Assembly (NCBI RefSeq): GCF_029784165.1
Contig: NC_073695.1
Coordinates: forward strand, 231,603,916 to 231,667,915
Length of the DNA stretch: 64,000 nt
Reading direction: 5' to 3'
Origin: Wyeomyia smithii
Lineage: Eukaryota; Arthropoda; Insecta; Diptera; Culicidae
Shown: piece after piece, positions 47,286-58,140 of the stretch
How the letters are laid out: each line of letters opens with the position of its first letter
Numbering within the stretch: position 1 is the first letter of the stretch
Made by a program: the position numbers and the translations under genes
Notes under the pieces: model-generated
Seen by the model: only the letters and a program-made list of their open reading frames with translations
Told to the model about the DNA's origin: nothing
Databases searched by the model: none

Positions 47286-47650
47286 ACATTGAATCGGTTA
47301 TTTATGTGATTTTCAATGCTAGTTATTGATTTGTTTTTAGAATATCAAGATTTGTTTATAATCTTAAAGAATCAATATTTTGGCATTATTTTTGTTATTT
47401 TACCAACTATGTTAACTATTTGTGTGGTAGAGATCGACTGTAGGGGGTACCAATGATAGGGTTTCGGCTTAGCAGTCTTTAAACTCTATGTTTAGAACGA
47501 ATTTGTTGTTATTCGTCCCAACGTTTCAACACTTGATGGTGCCTTCATCAGGGGAAAAATAATTGTATTGTTCCACGTCAGATGAGTTTCATAACTTGAA
47601 CTATGGTTAGCAATTTTGAAAAACTTACGGTAGATGCTGAGTAACTTATA

Positions 47651-48837
47651 CACTCAAAAAAATAAATCCTATTGGAAATTTTAAAAACTTAAGCATACAT
47701 TTGTACTCCGACAACATATTAGTGCTGGGACTATCCGGATCAAAATTTCCGGATATCCGACCTCGGGTATCGGAAAAATATCCAAAATCCGGATCAATCG
47801 GATATCCGGATATTATCCGACAGGATATCCGGATTTTCGGATAGTCGGATATCCGGATATCCGGATATTGTATCCGAACATAGTTGAATGAGAATTATGT
47901 AAATAATTATTTACGAGGGGATGGGGGATTGTGGAAAAAGCCTTTTTTCGCGTTACATTTCATTCGAACGGGCCTAAAAGCTAGAAAAAAAAATCCGGAT
48001 ATCCGAATAGTATTCGTTTACACATCCGTGATTCGAGCTTCGGATAACCGGATCACGAATATATCCGGTTAAAAGTCCCAGCACTACAACATATACAAAT
48101 TCACCCACCACCAAGTGTACAATGCTCCCTTTCCACCTCAAGTAAAAAAAATCACACACCGTCGCATATGTTGCACAAGTTACAAGTTTCTTCAATCTCC
48201 AATTCATTCGGTGTGCGTGTATTAGTTCGCTCGGAGTAGAGAAAAAATATGACAAGAGTTGCCAAGCATAGAGTATGGAAACGTTGATGATTTCAAAGAC
48301 TTGAAATGCGTCTTGAAATAACATCACGATCTGTAAGCTGCGTTAGAGCAAAACAAAAACATTCGCTTTCTTGCAAGCTATCTAAAACACATACTCATTG
48401 GTTCATGGAAACTTATTTGGATCTGTTTGAAAATACAAAACTAGTGCCCATCCAGAACAATATTCGCAACTTCGGCAACTCTGGTCAGACAGTATTACAT
48501 ATTTCCATTTAGAGTAAACACTGGGGGACGGGACGAAAGTGTTTCTAATTAGACATTTGAGGTTGACGGTTGAGATTGTGATTATGTGTGGACGAAGGGG
48601 ACAGAAATGAACCTGATCGTTGCATCAATACAAATGCAGTGAGTGAAGTCTTGGTAACACATGCATTGCACTGCTTGGCTGTATGTTCTCCTGCAGAAAC
48701 ACAAATAAGCGTGTGGCCGTCATAATTTTTGTTACTTTTTAATTATTACTCTTTGTGTATAATGCGCAGTCATAAGACACAATAAGTAATAAAATTTTGC
48801 CCTAAAGTAATAAAATGTTCCTCGTTTGCGTTGGGTG
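47651..48837 (-). mobile_element. TA-flanked element E, inverted copy, split by a hAT MITE
   Basis: About 48100-48837 is the reverse complement of 52720-53530. The end nearest 48837 reads CACCCAACGCAAACG in reverse complement, next to TA at 48838-48839. The other end is probably CACTCAAAAAAATA at 47651, after TA. The hAT element at 47720-48086 sits inside it. Confidence 0.65.
47720..48086. mobile_element. 367-bp hAT-type element rich in ATATCCGGAT
   Basis: The termini TAGTGCTGGGACT and AGTCCCAGCACTA are perfect 13-bp inverted repeats, flanked by identical 8-mers CAACATAT (47712-47719 and 48087-48094). An 8-bp duplication and a TAGNGNTGGGA-type terminus are hAT hallmarks. The interior carries many copies of the self-complementary word ATCCGGAT. 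There is no transposase, so it is non-autonomous. Confidence 0.93.
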
Positions 48838-48852
48838 TAGTTATTTACATTA

Positions 48853-49250
48853 CACGGAGAATATTTAATTACTTTTAAACAACATATTATTACTTTTTGT
48901 GTCTGCAAACCGTGCATTCGACAAAAAAGTAACAAAATAAATGCTGGTAAGCTTGTATGTGTTTTTGCTAAGGAAAATAATATCAAAAGCCACAACTCAC
49001 GTGCAAGCAAGACTTCACTAGCTGCATTTGTGTTGATGTAACGATCAAGTTTATTTCTGTCCCCTTCATTCACACATATGCAGAATCTCTCCCGTAGCAT
49101 CTCAACCCAAAATGTCTAAATGGAAACAACACTGTTTGGTTCTCTAACTCAATTCACTGTCATACCTTGTGACCAGAGTTGCCAAAGATACCAATGCTTC
49201 TAGAGTGGCACGAGTTTAGTGTTATAGTCGTTCAAGTAAACTAAATAGCC
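48853..49250 (+). mobile_element. TA-flanked element E, truncated head-to-head copy
   Basis: It begins CACGGAGAATATTTAATTAC after TA. Its 48900-49240 part aligns in the same orientation with 52790-53100. It lies ~15 bp from the end of the inverted copy, making a head-to-head pair. The right border is approximate. Confidence 0.55.
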
Positions 49251-49259
49251 TAAGACCAA

Positions 49260-50069
49260 TATATTCAAAACTGCACCCTTGAATAACTAAAGCACATTAA
49301 AAGCCAGCAACTTTTTAATTTTACAGAAAAAGTCAAAATAAATTATGATCGAAACTTTGCCTAAAAAACATTCAAAAATGCCTCTTAAGAATAATTTAAA
49401 ATTTGTCCCAGAATATGAAAAAAATCGCTGAAAAAGCGGACGAAGCAAACTAGGCTTTCCTAATGAAGTTAAAACGCTTGACAACGCTTCTGAAATCCAG
49501 GAAAAATGAAGAAAATGATCTTAAATTTGGTTCGAATCAATTAAGCAATTTCAACGAGAGGAAGAAACCGAAAAAAAATTATTCAAATTCAGCCTAAAAG
49601 GGCAAAACAAAAATTTATTTCAAATCTAGCTAAGAGTTATTTCATATATGGATGAAACTGTGATGAAACATGTCTGAAGAACCTCTCCAAAATACGAAGA
49701 GGACAAAAATTCAATGATTTCAAATTTATCTCAAATATATCTGACTATGACTCTAAAACCAGAATATCTTTAGAATTTTTATCATACATATACCAATGTA
49801 ATTTGTGACAATATTCCATTTTTTGTAAACTATACCATGTTCACGTGGATGTAATCATTACCCCCTCCTCCTCCCGCGGACAAGCGTGGACATATACGTT
49901 CTCGAGCTCGAGTTCCAAACAACTCGAAAACCGATGCATTTAGAATTATAATCAACAAAAACTTTTTGATTTTAAATAACTGTCTGAATCTTCTAAAATA
50001 ATGATTTTACAAAAATTATGAAAAATGTTGAAATTTAAAATTTCACAACAAAATTAATTTGCCTTGAAA
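49260..50069. other. Intronic DNA, nothing firm
   Basis: The stretch 49840-49900 may be a decayed relative of the 23.3-kb hairpin MITE (ACGTGGATGT, C-rich run, CGTGGACATA). Otherwise unassigned. Confidence 0.3.
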
Positions 50070-50225
50070 AATTGATTTTTATTTTTCCCACTTGGACTTT
50101 TTTTGAAGTTGCGTAATAACTTCAAGTTTCTTTAAAAAATATTCAACTCTTTTTCTTATTGAAATTTATTTGTATTTATTTTTAGTCAAAAACATTTTTT
50201 TTTACAGTGTATATTTTTTTATGAG
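50070..50225 (-). repeat. Partial copy of the 9.8-14.4 kb long-inverted-repeat element
   Basis: It matches the reverse complement of about 10020-10200, including GTTGCGTA and ACAGTGTATATTTTTTTATG blocks. It is cut by the fold-back element at 50229. Confidence 0.6.
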
Positions 50226-50228
50226 GCA

Positions 50229-50623
50229 TTCCTGGGAAAAACTCTTCTGAAGACCGAAAGGCGCTATATGCTTGTAGAAAAAGTTATTCACTTCAAACTG
50301 ATGGAATGTCTGACTAACGGCTCAGCATTTAGTTTTTCCAGTAACACTGCTGCAGCATGCTGCTATTGTAAATTGCTTAAGGATGAGAGATAATTTCGCG
50401 TGAAAATAAGCTTGAAAGTGTGATTTTTGCTCATAGTATCTTCGGAGAAGCCACCAAGATAAAATTTTACGCGATATCATTTCTTATCACATGATTGAAT
50501 TTGCAATTGTTGGAAATATTTAATGGTGAGCCGTTCGTCAGATATTCAATCAGTTTGTGGAAAATAATTTAATCTACAAGCATCGTAGCGCCTTCTAGTC
50601 TTCAGAAGTGTTTTTCCCAGGAA
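50229..50623. mobile_element. ~395-bp fold-back MITE
   Basis: The left arm TTCCTGGGAAAAAC, followed by TCTTCTGAAGACC and, after a gap, GCTTGTAGA, is mirrored by the right arm over about 100 bp at moderate identity. Target duplications were not found. Confidence 0.65.
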
Positions 50624-51097
50624 AATTTCCTACAAATATCATGTATCGACATATTTTTAGGAGCCAACTGGACATCTCTAGAGAATAAGTTTTGAAAAAG
50701 TGGATTTTCCCATATAAAATTGTATGGAAACTTTAAAAATCGGGCGCAAGAGTATAGTTTCACAGATCGATCTGAAAATTTACACAGTTGTTGTAAGATC
50801 TATAAGGAACACGAAAAGTGCATGGGAGCGAAAAAACACTATCGCTTTTTTTCCCCATATAATCGTGTCCCAGTCTACTAGGCATGCGCAGCGTGCATGA
50901 TTGGTTCATTATATTCGCAAAAAATAATAATGACAACTGGCATGTTACAAATATGTCTATCATTTTATCTATCCAATTGCTATAGTATATAAATCTATCC
51001 AATATAAAACCAAACTGAGATTTATGGTGAACAAACCGCTTCGTCACGTTAGTGATTGTTTTGATGCGTGATATACATTTAGTTTTGTGAAAAGTTT
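50624..51097. other. Flank of mariner relic, partly repetitive
   Basis: 50890-50990 resembles 16720-16830, and TATATAAATC occurs near 50987. A 212-residue minus-strand frame spanning 50760-51398 is antisense to the mariner relic and carries no domain, so it is not annotated. Confidence 0.35.
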
Positions 51098-51468
51098 GAT
51101 TTTGTGCCGGATGATCGTTATTTGCGGAAAGTGTTCCTTTATTCATTTCATTCTGAGAAACGGAAGCGCATCGAGAGTTAAAAAAGTGTTCATAAATACT
51201 CGTAAATACTGCTCTAATTGAAACAACATATCGTGATTGATTCCGTCTCTTTAGAGACGATAATTTCGATGTTGACGACTTTCCATGTGAAAATAAAACG
51301 CTGAATTGTAGGCGATGCTGCAAAGGAGAAGAGAAACCATGCCAAATGCAAGAGCAGGTTACCTTGGTAATAGGAGTTACCCTACAGAACATATGCAAGC
51401 GATTGCATGCTTTGGGAATGTTTCAAAAACAAGAAACCTGGGTTCTTTATGATTTGAAGCCAAAATAA
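51098..51468 (+). pseudogene. Mariner transposase N-terminal relic
   Basis: The + strand reads DFVPDDRYLRKVFLYSFHSE, then a stop. A reframed segment follows with FRDDNFDVDDFP and, further on, CQMQEQVTLVIGVTLQNICK, RLHALGMFQKQETWVLYDLK, ending at a stop at 51466-51468. These correspond to the two N-terminal helix-turn-helix segments and the linker of mariner-family transposases, which bind the terminal inverted repeats. The DDD catalytic domain is missing. A truncated Jockey LINE begins ~10 bp downstream, so a LINE insertion or a deletion removed the rest. Stops and frameshifts make it non-functional. Confidence 0.8.
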
Positions 51469-51477
51469 AACCACACT

Positions 51478-52709
51478 AGGGTCTGATCAAGTTAAATATT
51501 TAGGGCTAATTTATGATAAAAATCTTACTTTCAAGGAGCAAATTGAGAATATTCAAATAAAGTGCAATAAATATATAAAATGTTTGTATCCTCTTATCAA
51601 CAGAAATTCTAGACTTTGTCTCAAAAATAAACTGTTAATTTACAAACAAATATCAAGACCAGCAATGTTTTATGCAGTCCCCATCTGGACAAGTTGTTGT
51701 ACAACCCGAAAGAAGATGCTTCAAAGCATGCTTATCTTTTCTCCTCAGAAAATCTCTAGAGTGCAGGAGAACACACTTGCACTGCGGAAACAACTGCTCT
51801 CACACTAGAGAGCAAATCAACGCACATGCTAGAAGAGAACGACGGACGATTTCTGTATGGTGAGCTTCCAGAAAGCACCGCAGTGAAATCTGAAATCTCT
51901 CTCTTGCGAGACAATGAACTATCATGTACTTTCTCACACGTATGGACATCACGCACAATTATTACGCAGCAAAGCAGTCTGCGGTGCTTTTTACAGTTTG
52001 TTTCTTGAGCATGGGAAAAAAAGAAAAGGGATTGGGAGGAAAAAATAGACTGTGTTGCTCGTGCCGGTCGAGTTTACTCATATCGAATTCGTTTTCGCGG
52101 TGTAGCTACACGAGGACTAAACCTTTGCCCGGTAGGTTATTTTTCACTTTTCGGAGTACTCGCCAGAGGACACTGTGGTGTATTTCTGCGTATTCTCTGT
52201 AGAGTGATTCACCCATCTTGTTTCTATCAGATGTGGGGTGAGCTGTAAGTGTGTTTGTCTCTCTGTTAGTTGGTTGAGACACTTCGGAGTGGAGAAAGAA
52301 GCAGTATGGTGAAAGCATTGCTACACGGAAGTGGGCGGTGAATTTTTCTTCCGCTCTTTCCACATACTGAGAAGAATGACAAGCATGCTTCAAAGGATTC
52401 ATAATAAACTTCTGAAAATGATATTGAAGCGTCCTCACTGGTTTAGTACGAATGAACTACACAGGCTTACTGATGTGGAAACATTAGAAAATATGTCAGA
52501 CCAAATAATCAAAAAGTTTCGACGAAAATCGTTGCAATCGTCAAATACAACGATTAACTCACTTTATAGTACGTAAGATAGGTATAAGATTAGATTAAGG
52601 TTTAATTTGAAATTCATTTTTTTTTTACTTGACAAGTAGGTGTAAAATTTTCCAACTATTATATTCACTTAACTGCGGAACCAATTACAATCTTTTAATA
52701 AACTAAAAT
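51478..52709 (+). pseudogene. 5'-truncated Jockey-clade LINE, C-terminal RT part, interrupted
   Basis: The + strand reads VKYLGLIYDKNLTFKEQIEN, KCLYPLINRNSRLCLKNKLL and RPAMFYAVPIWTSC up to 51726. It resumes at 52388 with QRIHNKLLKMILKRPHWFST and RLTDVETLENMSDQIIKKF. It matches the C-terminal third of the LINE ORF2 at 62 kb closely. The gap is a 661-bp transposon with target duplication. The 3' UTR follows with the shared CTTGACAAGTAGGT phrase and ends near 52709. The truncation is typical of abortive target-primed reverse transcription. Confidence 0.85.
51727..52387. mobile_element. 661-bp hAT-like element nested in the LINE
   Basis: The termini CATGCTTATC and GACAAGCATG are imperfect inverted repeats extending ~22 bp (both reach CTCAG). 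They are flanked by identical 8-mers CTTCAAAG (51719-51726 and 52388-52395). The related LINE at 62 kb shows the uninterrupted coding site, confirming the insertion. No transposase is recognised inside. Confidence 0.9.
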
Positions 52710-52719
52710 TTTAAATATA

Positions 52720-53741
52720 CACCCAACACAAACGGGGAACATTTTATTACTTTGGTGCAACTTTTTATTACTTATCATATATTAGATCGCGCATTATACA
52801 CAAAGAGTAACAACCAAAAAGTAACAAAAATTATGACGGCCACACGCTTGTATGTGTTTCTGCAGGAGAACATACAGCCAAGAGCCGCAATGCATGTGTT
52901 AGCAAAACTTCACTCGTTGCATTTGTATTGATGCAACGCGAAGGTTCATTTCCGTCCGCTCATTCACACATAATAAAAATCTCACCCGTCAACCTCTAAT
53001 GTTTAATTAGAAACACCACTGTTTCGTTTCCCAGTGTTTACTTGAAATAAAAATATGCAATACCGTGGGCCCAGAGTTGTTGTTGTTCGGGATGGGCACG
53101 AGTTTTGTTCTTCAAACTTCAAACAGGCCCGAATGAGTTTCTATGAAGCACACTCATTGCGTGTTTTAGATAGCTTGCATAAAGACAAATGTTTGTGTTT
53201 TTCTCTGACGCAGTTTACAAATCGCGATGTGATTCCAAGACGCGTTTGAAGTCTTTGAAATCATCAACGTTTGCATACTGTATGACAGGAAAAAATGCTG
53301 CTTGGTAACTCTTGTCATATTATTTCTTCATCCCGTATGCGTACAACAACTAATACACGCACACCGGATGAATTGGAGATAGGAGGAACGGCTTGAGCTG
53401 TGATGAGGGTCTGTCTTACCGTGAGTTAATGTACAGCTCTAAGTAGTGCTGTACATTAACCTGCAGCAGGGGGAGTCGCCCTCGCAGCGCATGTATAACA
53501 CATGCGACGGTGTTGTTATTTGACTGGAGATGGAAAGGGAGCATTTTTCGACAGAGTAAATTTTGCATGTGGTTGAAACGTCCATTATTAGTCGTACTCC
53601 CGTAACACGTCTTAAATATGTGACAGTTTGTGTTGTTACTTGACTGGACATGAACTTTATTACTTTTTAAGTAACAGATTTATTACCTAAAGAGTCATTT
53701 CACGTTATTGCTAATTATGTAATACGGAAAAATTTTGCGTG
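52720..53741 (+). mobile_element. 1.0-kb TA-flanked element E
   Basis: The left end CACCCAACACAAACGGGG follows TA (52718-52719). The right end, in reverse complement CACGCAAAATTTTTCC, precedes TA (53742-53743). Both ends share CACSCAA and nearby TATTAC words but pair poorly beyond that. The left ~800 bp is repeated in inverted orientation at 48100-48837. A Tc1/mariner-related non-autonomous element is the best guess. Confidence 0.65.
53425..53460. repeat. Perfect 13-bp hairpin inside element E
   Basis: GTTAATGTACAGC and its exact reverse complement are separated by 10 bases. A second, shorter palindrome (CGCATGT with ACATGCG) lies about 30 bases on. Confidence 0.65.
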
Positions 53742-53846
53742 TATGTAATAGTGTTGATATGACACCGTTTGTGAAAGAACACACAATAAAATTCTGAATA
53801 AATATTAGTAAAAAAATAAATTAATCACAAAACATCCCCCTATTAA

Positions 53847-53986
53847 CCCTCTAGTGCCCAGTGCCGCCTCTAGGCGGTCTTCAGTCGAACCTCTAAAAAG
53901 CTTCAATGAGAATTAAAAAAATGTTTATGAGGCTTAATAGTGATTTTTCCGAAGTCCGTCTAAAAATTAATTTGGGTACTAGAGGG
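53847..53986. mobile_element. 140-bp piggyBac-type MITE, copy 2
   Basis: It has CCCTCTAGTG and GTACTAGAGGG termini and TTAA on both sides (53843-53846 and 53987-53990). It is the same length as 25366-25505 in opposite orientation. Confidence 0.9.
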
Positions 53987-53990
53987 TTAA

Positions 53991-56900
53991 AAAAACACAC
54001 TGGGGAATGGAATCAACTTCAATTGATGCAATTATGTTAAGAGCCAGTTTGCGAGAAGCGCAACCGTAAACGTGGAGTAAAACGGACCATGAGAATGATA
54101 TGTACAAAAACGTCCAAATACAAAAAAGTGCAATAATTACTGCTAGACTGGATGGATTTTTCTAAAAATTTGTGGTATAATTCTACAGTAAGAGTACTTT
54201 GTTTGATGGTTTTCATTGAAACTTAGTAAAAAAGTCAAGTAAAACTTGAGTCCTTTTTAGTCAATTTCCAAATGATGCATTTGGATTTGATATCAAATCA
54301 AAGCTCTTCAGTTGTTCTATGGATACTATCTGAACCTTTTCTGGGAAGAAAACAACACCCCGTAAATCATTAAGTATTTTCCAAGAGAAATAATTATTTT
54401 CGTCATGTAAATTTTTCTGTGACTTCTCTCATCTTGCCCTTAAGTTCGTATTTAACTAGAGTAATAATCTAAATTTTCAGTAAATCTATCAAGTCTAACC
54501 CGAGTTTTTGCAGTTTTGATGATTTTGACGGCATTTTTCGAAAAAAAATCTTCGATGAACGTTTCACCCCAAATGGCGTATCTTCTGGTAAAGTAGGTAG
54601 TTCTGGTAAGGTAGAGTGATCATCCAAATTTTCAGCAAAAACTATTACGTCTAGCAGGAAACTGGCTTATACATGACATTGAAGCTCTTGAGAATCTTTA
54701 CAAAGCGCCACATTCAGATATTTTTTTAGCGATGTTGAAGAGAGTAGGATGACTCTGAAAATTGGCAATTTGCAAAAGAAAAATGCTTTTTTATTCGTCA
54801 TGCTACCTTTTTGACATATATTGTGACCATGCGTTTTTAATTACTCTTAGTGTAGAATAATATCACAAATTTTTAGAAAAATCCATCAAGTCTAGCTTTT
54901 GGACATATCATTTTTAAAGGCCGTTTTACCCCACTTATTCTTAATGAAAAAAATTGAAAATTTGCAAAACTTCCTTTCTTCCTTGAATAGACAAACAAAC
55001 ACTGAAAATTTCAGCTCAATAGAAGAACATCAAAACAACGTCCTTCAGAAAGGTATTGCGGCTCTCGCGAACTGGCTCTCAAGCACTGCCCAAACAACGG
55101 TCGCAATACGAGAAGAGGCACCGATGATTCAAATATCAAACATGCAAATAACTTTTCTGGTAGTTTTTTGAGGAAACAGCGCGATAATTCTACTGTGTGT
55201 TGCTATTAATTGAAAACCCGTTAAATATAAATAATGAAACTTTTTTGAGCCTTTTAAGTTATTCTTAATTGAATTGCAATACTTATTAGGAATTAAATCT
55301 GGTTGAAACCCATCCCAAGAGAAAAATCTATACATGGCTGTGTCCAGAGCGCTTGAAGGCAATTAAAGACCCTCTAATCGATTTTGGGTAGAATTGATCT
55401 TGACAAAAATGTCAAAATCTTTATCCCTTTAAGTATATTAGTTCCATCAATGAGCAAATGGAAACTGTCTTCGCCGGCAGCTCGCTTTGTACATAACCCA
55501 TTTTTTACCTCCCGAAAAGCATGTGCCTTTTTCACATAATGAGCAGCTGTGGTTGGAAGACGCTCAAAGTAATCATCATCAAAGTCCGATGAAACTTTTC
55601 GTCCACTCCCGCTGGCTCTCACCCAGCCAACCTTGCAAACTACCGCCAACAGTTGGATTAAAGTACGTATCGCTTTTGTTGCCTTGATGAGACACAATCA
55701 CAATCCACGAAATGGCTGGACTTCCACAGCGAAAGGACAGAACTTGGTAATTACATAATAAAAACCTCTTCACTTTCACGGTCTTTAACGATTTCCGACC
55801 GAAACCACGTCTAATCGAAAGACACTAATGTCCTGGGCCGAGTTGGACAACAATGGCTACGACCGGTAGCTAAGTAGTAGTAGTAAGAAGGCACTCTTAT
55901 TCAGCTACGCCTTTGGCGTATAATTATGCGTTTAACCTAACTCGGTTACCTAACACTTTCCATCAGATTACAATCAAGCTGTTTCACTGCGTTTGTGGTA
56001 ACCCTATTAAGAGGAGAGAAAAAATCCAGTTACATCCGGCATTCGTCTTGTTAATTAATTTCACAGAACGCCGCTACCTTCAAACCATCCAATACCACCA
56101 CTATTTGCATAATTTGTCGTGCTTTATCGCCACGGTGCTAGCTAAGTAAATTTCATTCAACCGCCCGCCGGTAATAGTATTAACAACAAAATGAATTTCT
56201 TCTTAAACCAAAGATCGGTTTAACAGACGCCCGAAGGCAATTGGAGATTTATGGGGTGTCAACCCCCAATCTTGATGCATAGTTGGCGGGCAAAATTTAT
56301 TATATTAAGGTTCGCTGTAGGATTGGAAATTCATTCACATATTTCGCAAAAAAAATTTACTATTGATGTTTTATATTAGAATGTTCAATATATAGCTTCG
56401 AGACCTTACTTTTCTTCTTTTTTGTTCTGAAGAAAAGAAGTAATTAAAAATACTTGAGTTTCCAATAGCATTTCCAAAAAAAAAAAGATCATACACAAAC
56501 TTTTCATCATTATACACAGACTCGCCATTCTGTAAAAATAAAATTGATTGCAATTAAAGCCTTTCGAAACGCCAGATCCCACGCTCAATTACAAATGTTC
56601 GTTGCATGAAGCATAGAAACAGTTGCGAGTTTGTAGACACGAAGCGCTCGACTCGAAGTACCCGCTTCTAAAACACGAGAACTAATTTCATTCGAAGGAT
56701 GTGTAAAACGCTACATTGTAATGTTGTTTCCTGTTTCTGTTACAATGTTGACCGCGATAAAATAATCCATTGCGAGTTTAGTGGCGGTGAAATTGTCGGG
56801 TTCCCTGCTTCACTTACCACCCAAAATTACATTTAAATTTTACAACTGCTCAAGTTCATAGCTCTGCTGGGCAAAAGAGTGCGAACATGTAAAGAAAACC

Positions 56901-58140
56901 GTCATGGTCGGCGCACAAAATTGCGACTATGTTGGGAATGTAATTCGAGTATTTTCGCACTCCAGCAAACACATGCTTAACTTTAGTGACGACTCGTTCT
57001 GCTTATGATTTAAAGTCAATCTTTCCGACAACCACGAAACGAGGTAGCAAAATCCAATTTGAAGCACTTTGTCAGTCACGTCGTAATGCCACAAAAGTAG
57101 AGGAACTTGTTTGGCTGCAATAATGTTGTGCCTGCACAGAGCATAGGATACTTAGTCTGGGAAAGTCGTCGTTACAACAACGTAAGTCCCGTGTGATACA
57201 AGCCAAGGAAATCAAACGACGGTTTGCGGTGCGGAATATTTACATATGCTTTCCTAACTTTTTCCTCTACGGTTCGTAGTCGTAAAGAAAATTTCGTGTG
57301 CTCCCCCTATTTACTAACAACCCTCAGCTAGCAACCCAAAGTTTAAATATTTGATTCTGACTAGTCAACAATTGAGCACTTATCAGGGATCATCTGTTTG
57401 GCTTCCATCGAATGATAATATACCGGCTATCGGTGAACGATGAATTCGACGACGGTTCGATTTGGTTCTTCCCCCAAAGTCAATTCAGTAAACCGTCATC
57501 TGTTGATCGGTTTATATTAAGGGCGACAATAATCGTTTCAAAAGAAAACCAACTAAATTATTCAGAGAGTGGTTGGATGGGAGTCTGCCCCAGTTTGACA
57601 CGGAAGGTGTGTGTGGAAATAGCTTTTGGATTGCTTTTGTTGAGTTATTTTCGCATACGGGCAAGCGGTATTTATTTGTCGAGTGATATTGCACCACCGA
57701 TGCTAACTAATATTGATATGAATATATTTGTTTTTTTTTTTTTTTTGGTCGAAGCCCAACACAATGACTTCGTTCGCTGGGTGTTCATTCGACACTATTG
57801 CACTGTAACATATAAATCAAATATATTTTTTATCGTTTATTTACAATCTATCCAAAATGCTACTCACTCCGAAGAAGCATTTATACTGTATCAGAGCAGC
57901 TTCACCAGCTTTATTCTAAGTAGAATAAATTCTAAACAGACAGATATTTTCATTTCTACAAAAATTGCATAGGTAGAGAAGCATGAGCTCTGCAACATTT
58001 TTAGTTTTGGTTACATAATATTGAAATGTTGAAATTTTGCAAACCATAAATTAGAAATTTGAAAAAAAAAATACTTTTTCGATTAGTTTATCAGTATACA
58101 AATCCAATTTTCTTCGATGAGTCAAGTTTGCCATGGGCAT
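53991..58140. other. Intronic DNA without recognised gene
   Basis: The longest frame is 186 residues on the + strand at 57412-57972. It includes a run of Phe from a T tract and hydrophobic stretches but no recognisable domain. The 55.4-57.3 kb part is less AT-rich. Nothing else was assigned. Confidence 0.35.

Noticed and set aside
50760..51398. 212-residue minus-strand open frame
   Set aside because: It is antisense to the mariner relic and has no recognisable domain; the opposite strand explains the sequence.
54530..55171. Possible coding remnant near 54.9-55.2 kb
   Set aside because: A 90-residue frame with Asn/Gln-rich sequence but no motif; I could not connect it to any family.
57412..57972. 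186-residue + strand open frame
   Set aside because: It has no domain and includes a Phe run encoded by a T tract; length alone in AT-rich intron DNA is weak support.
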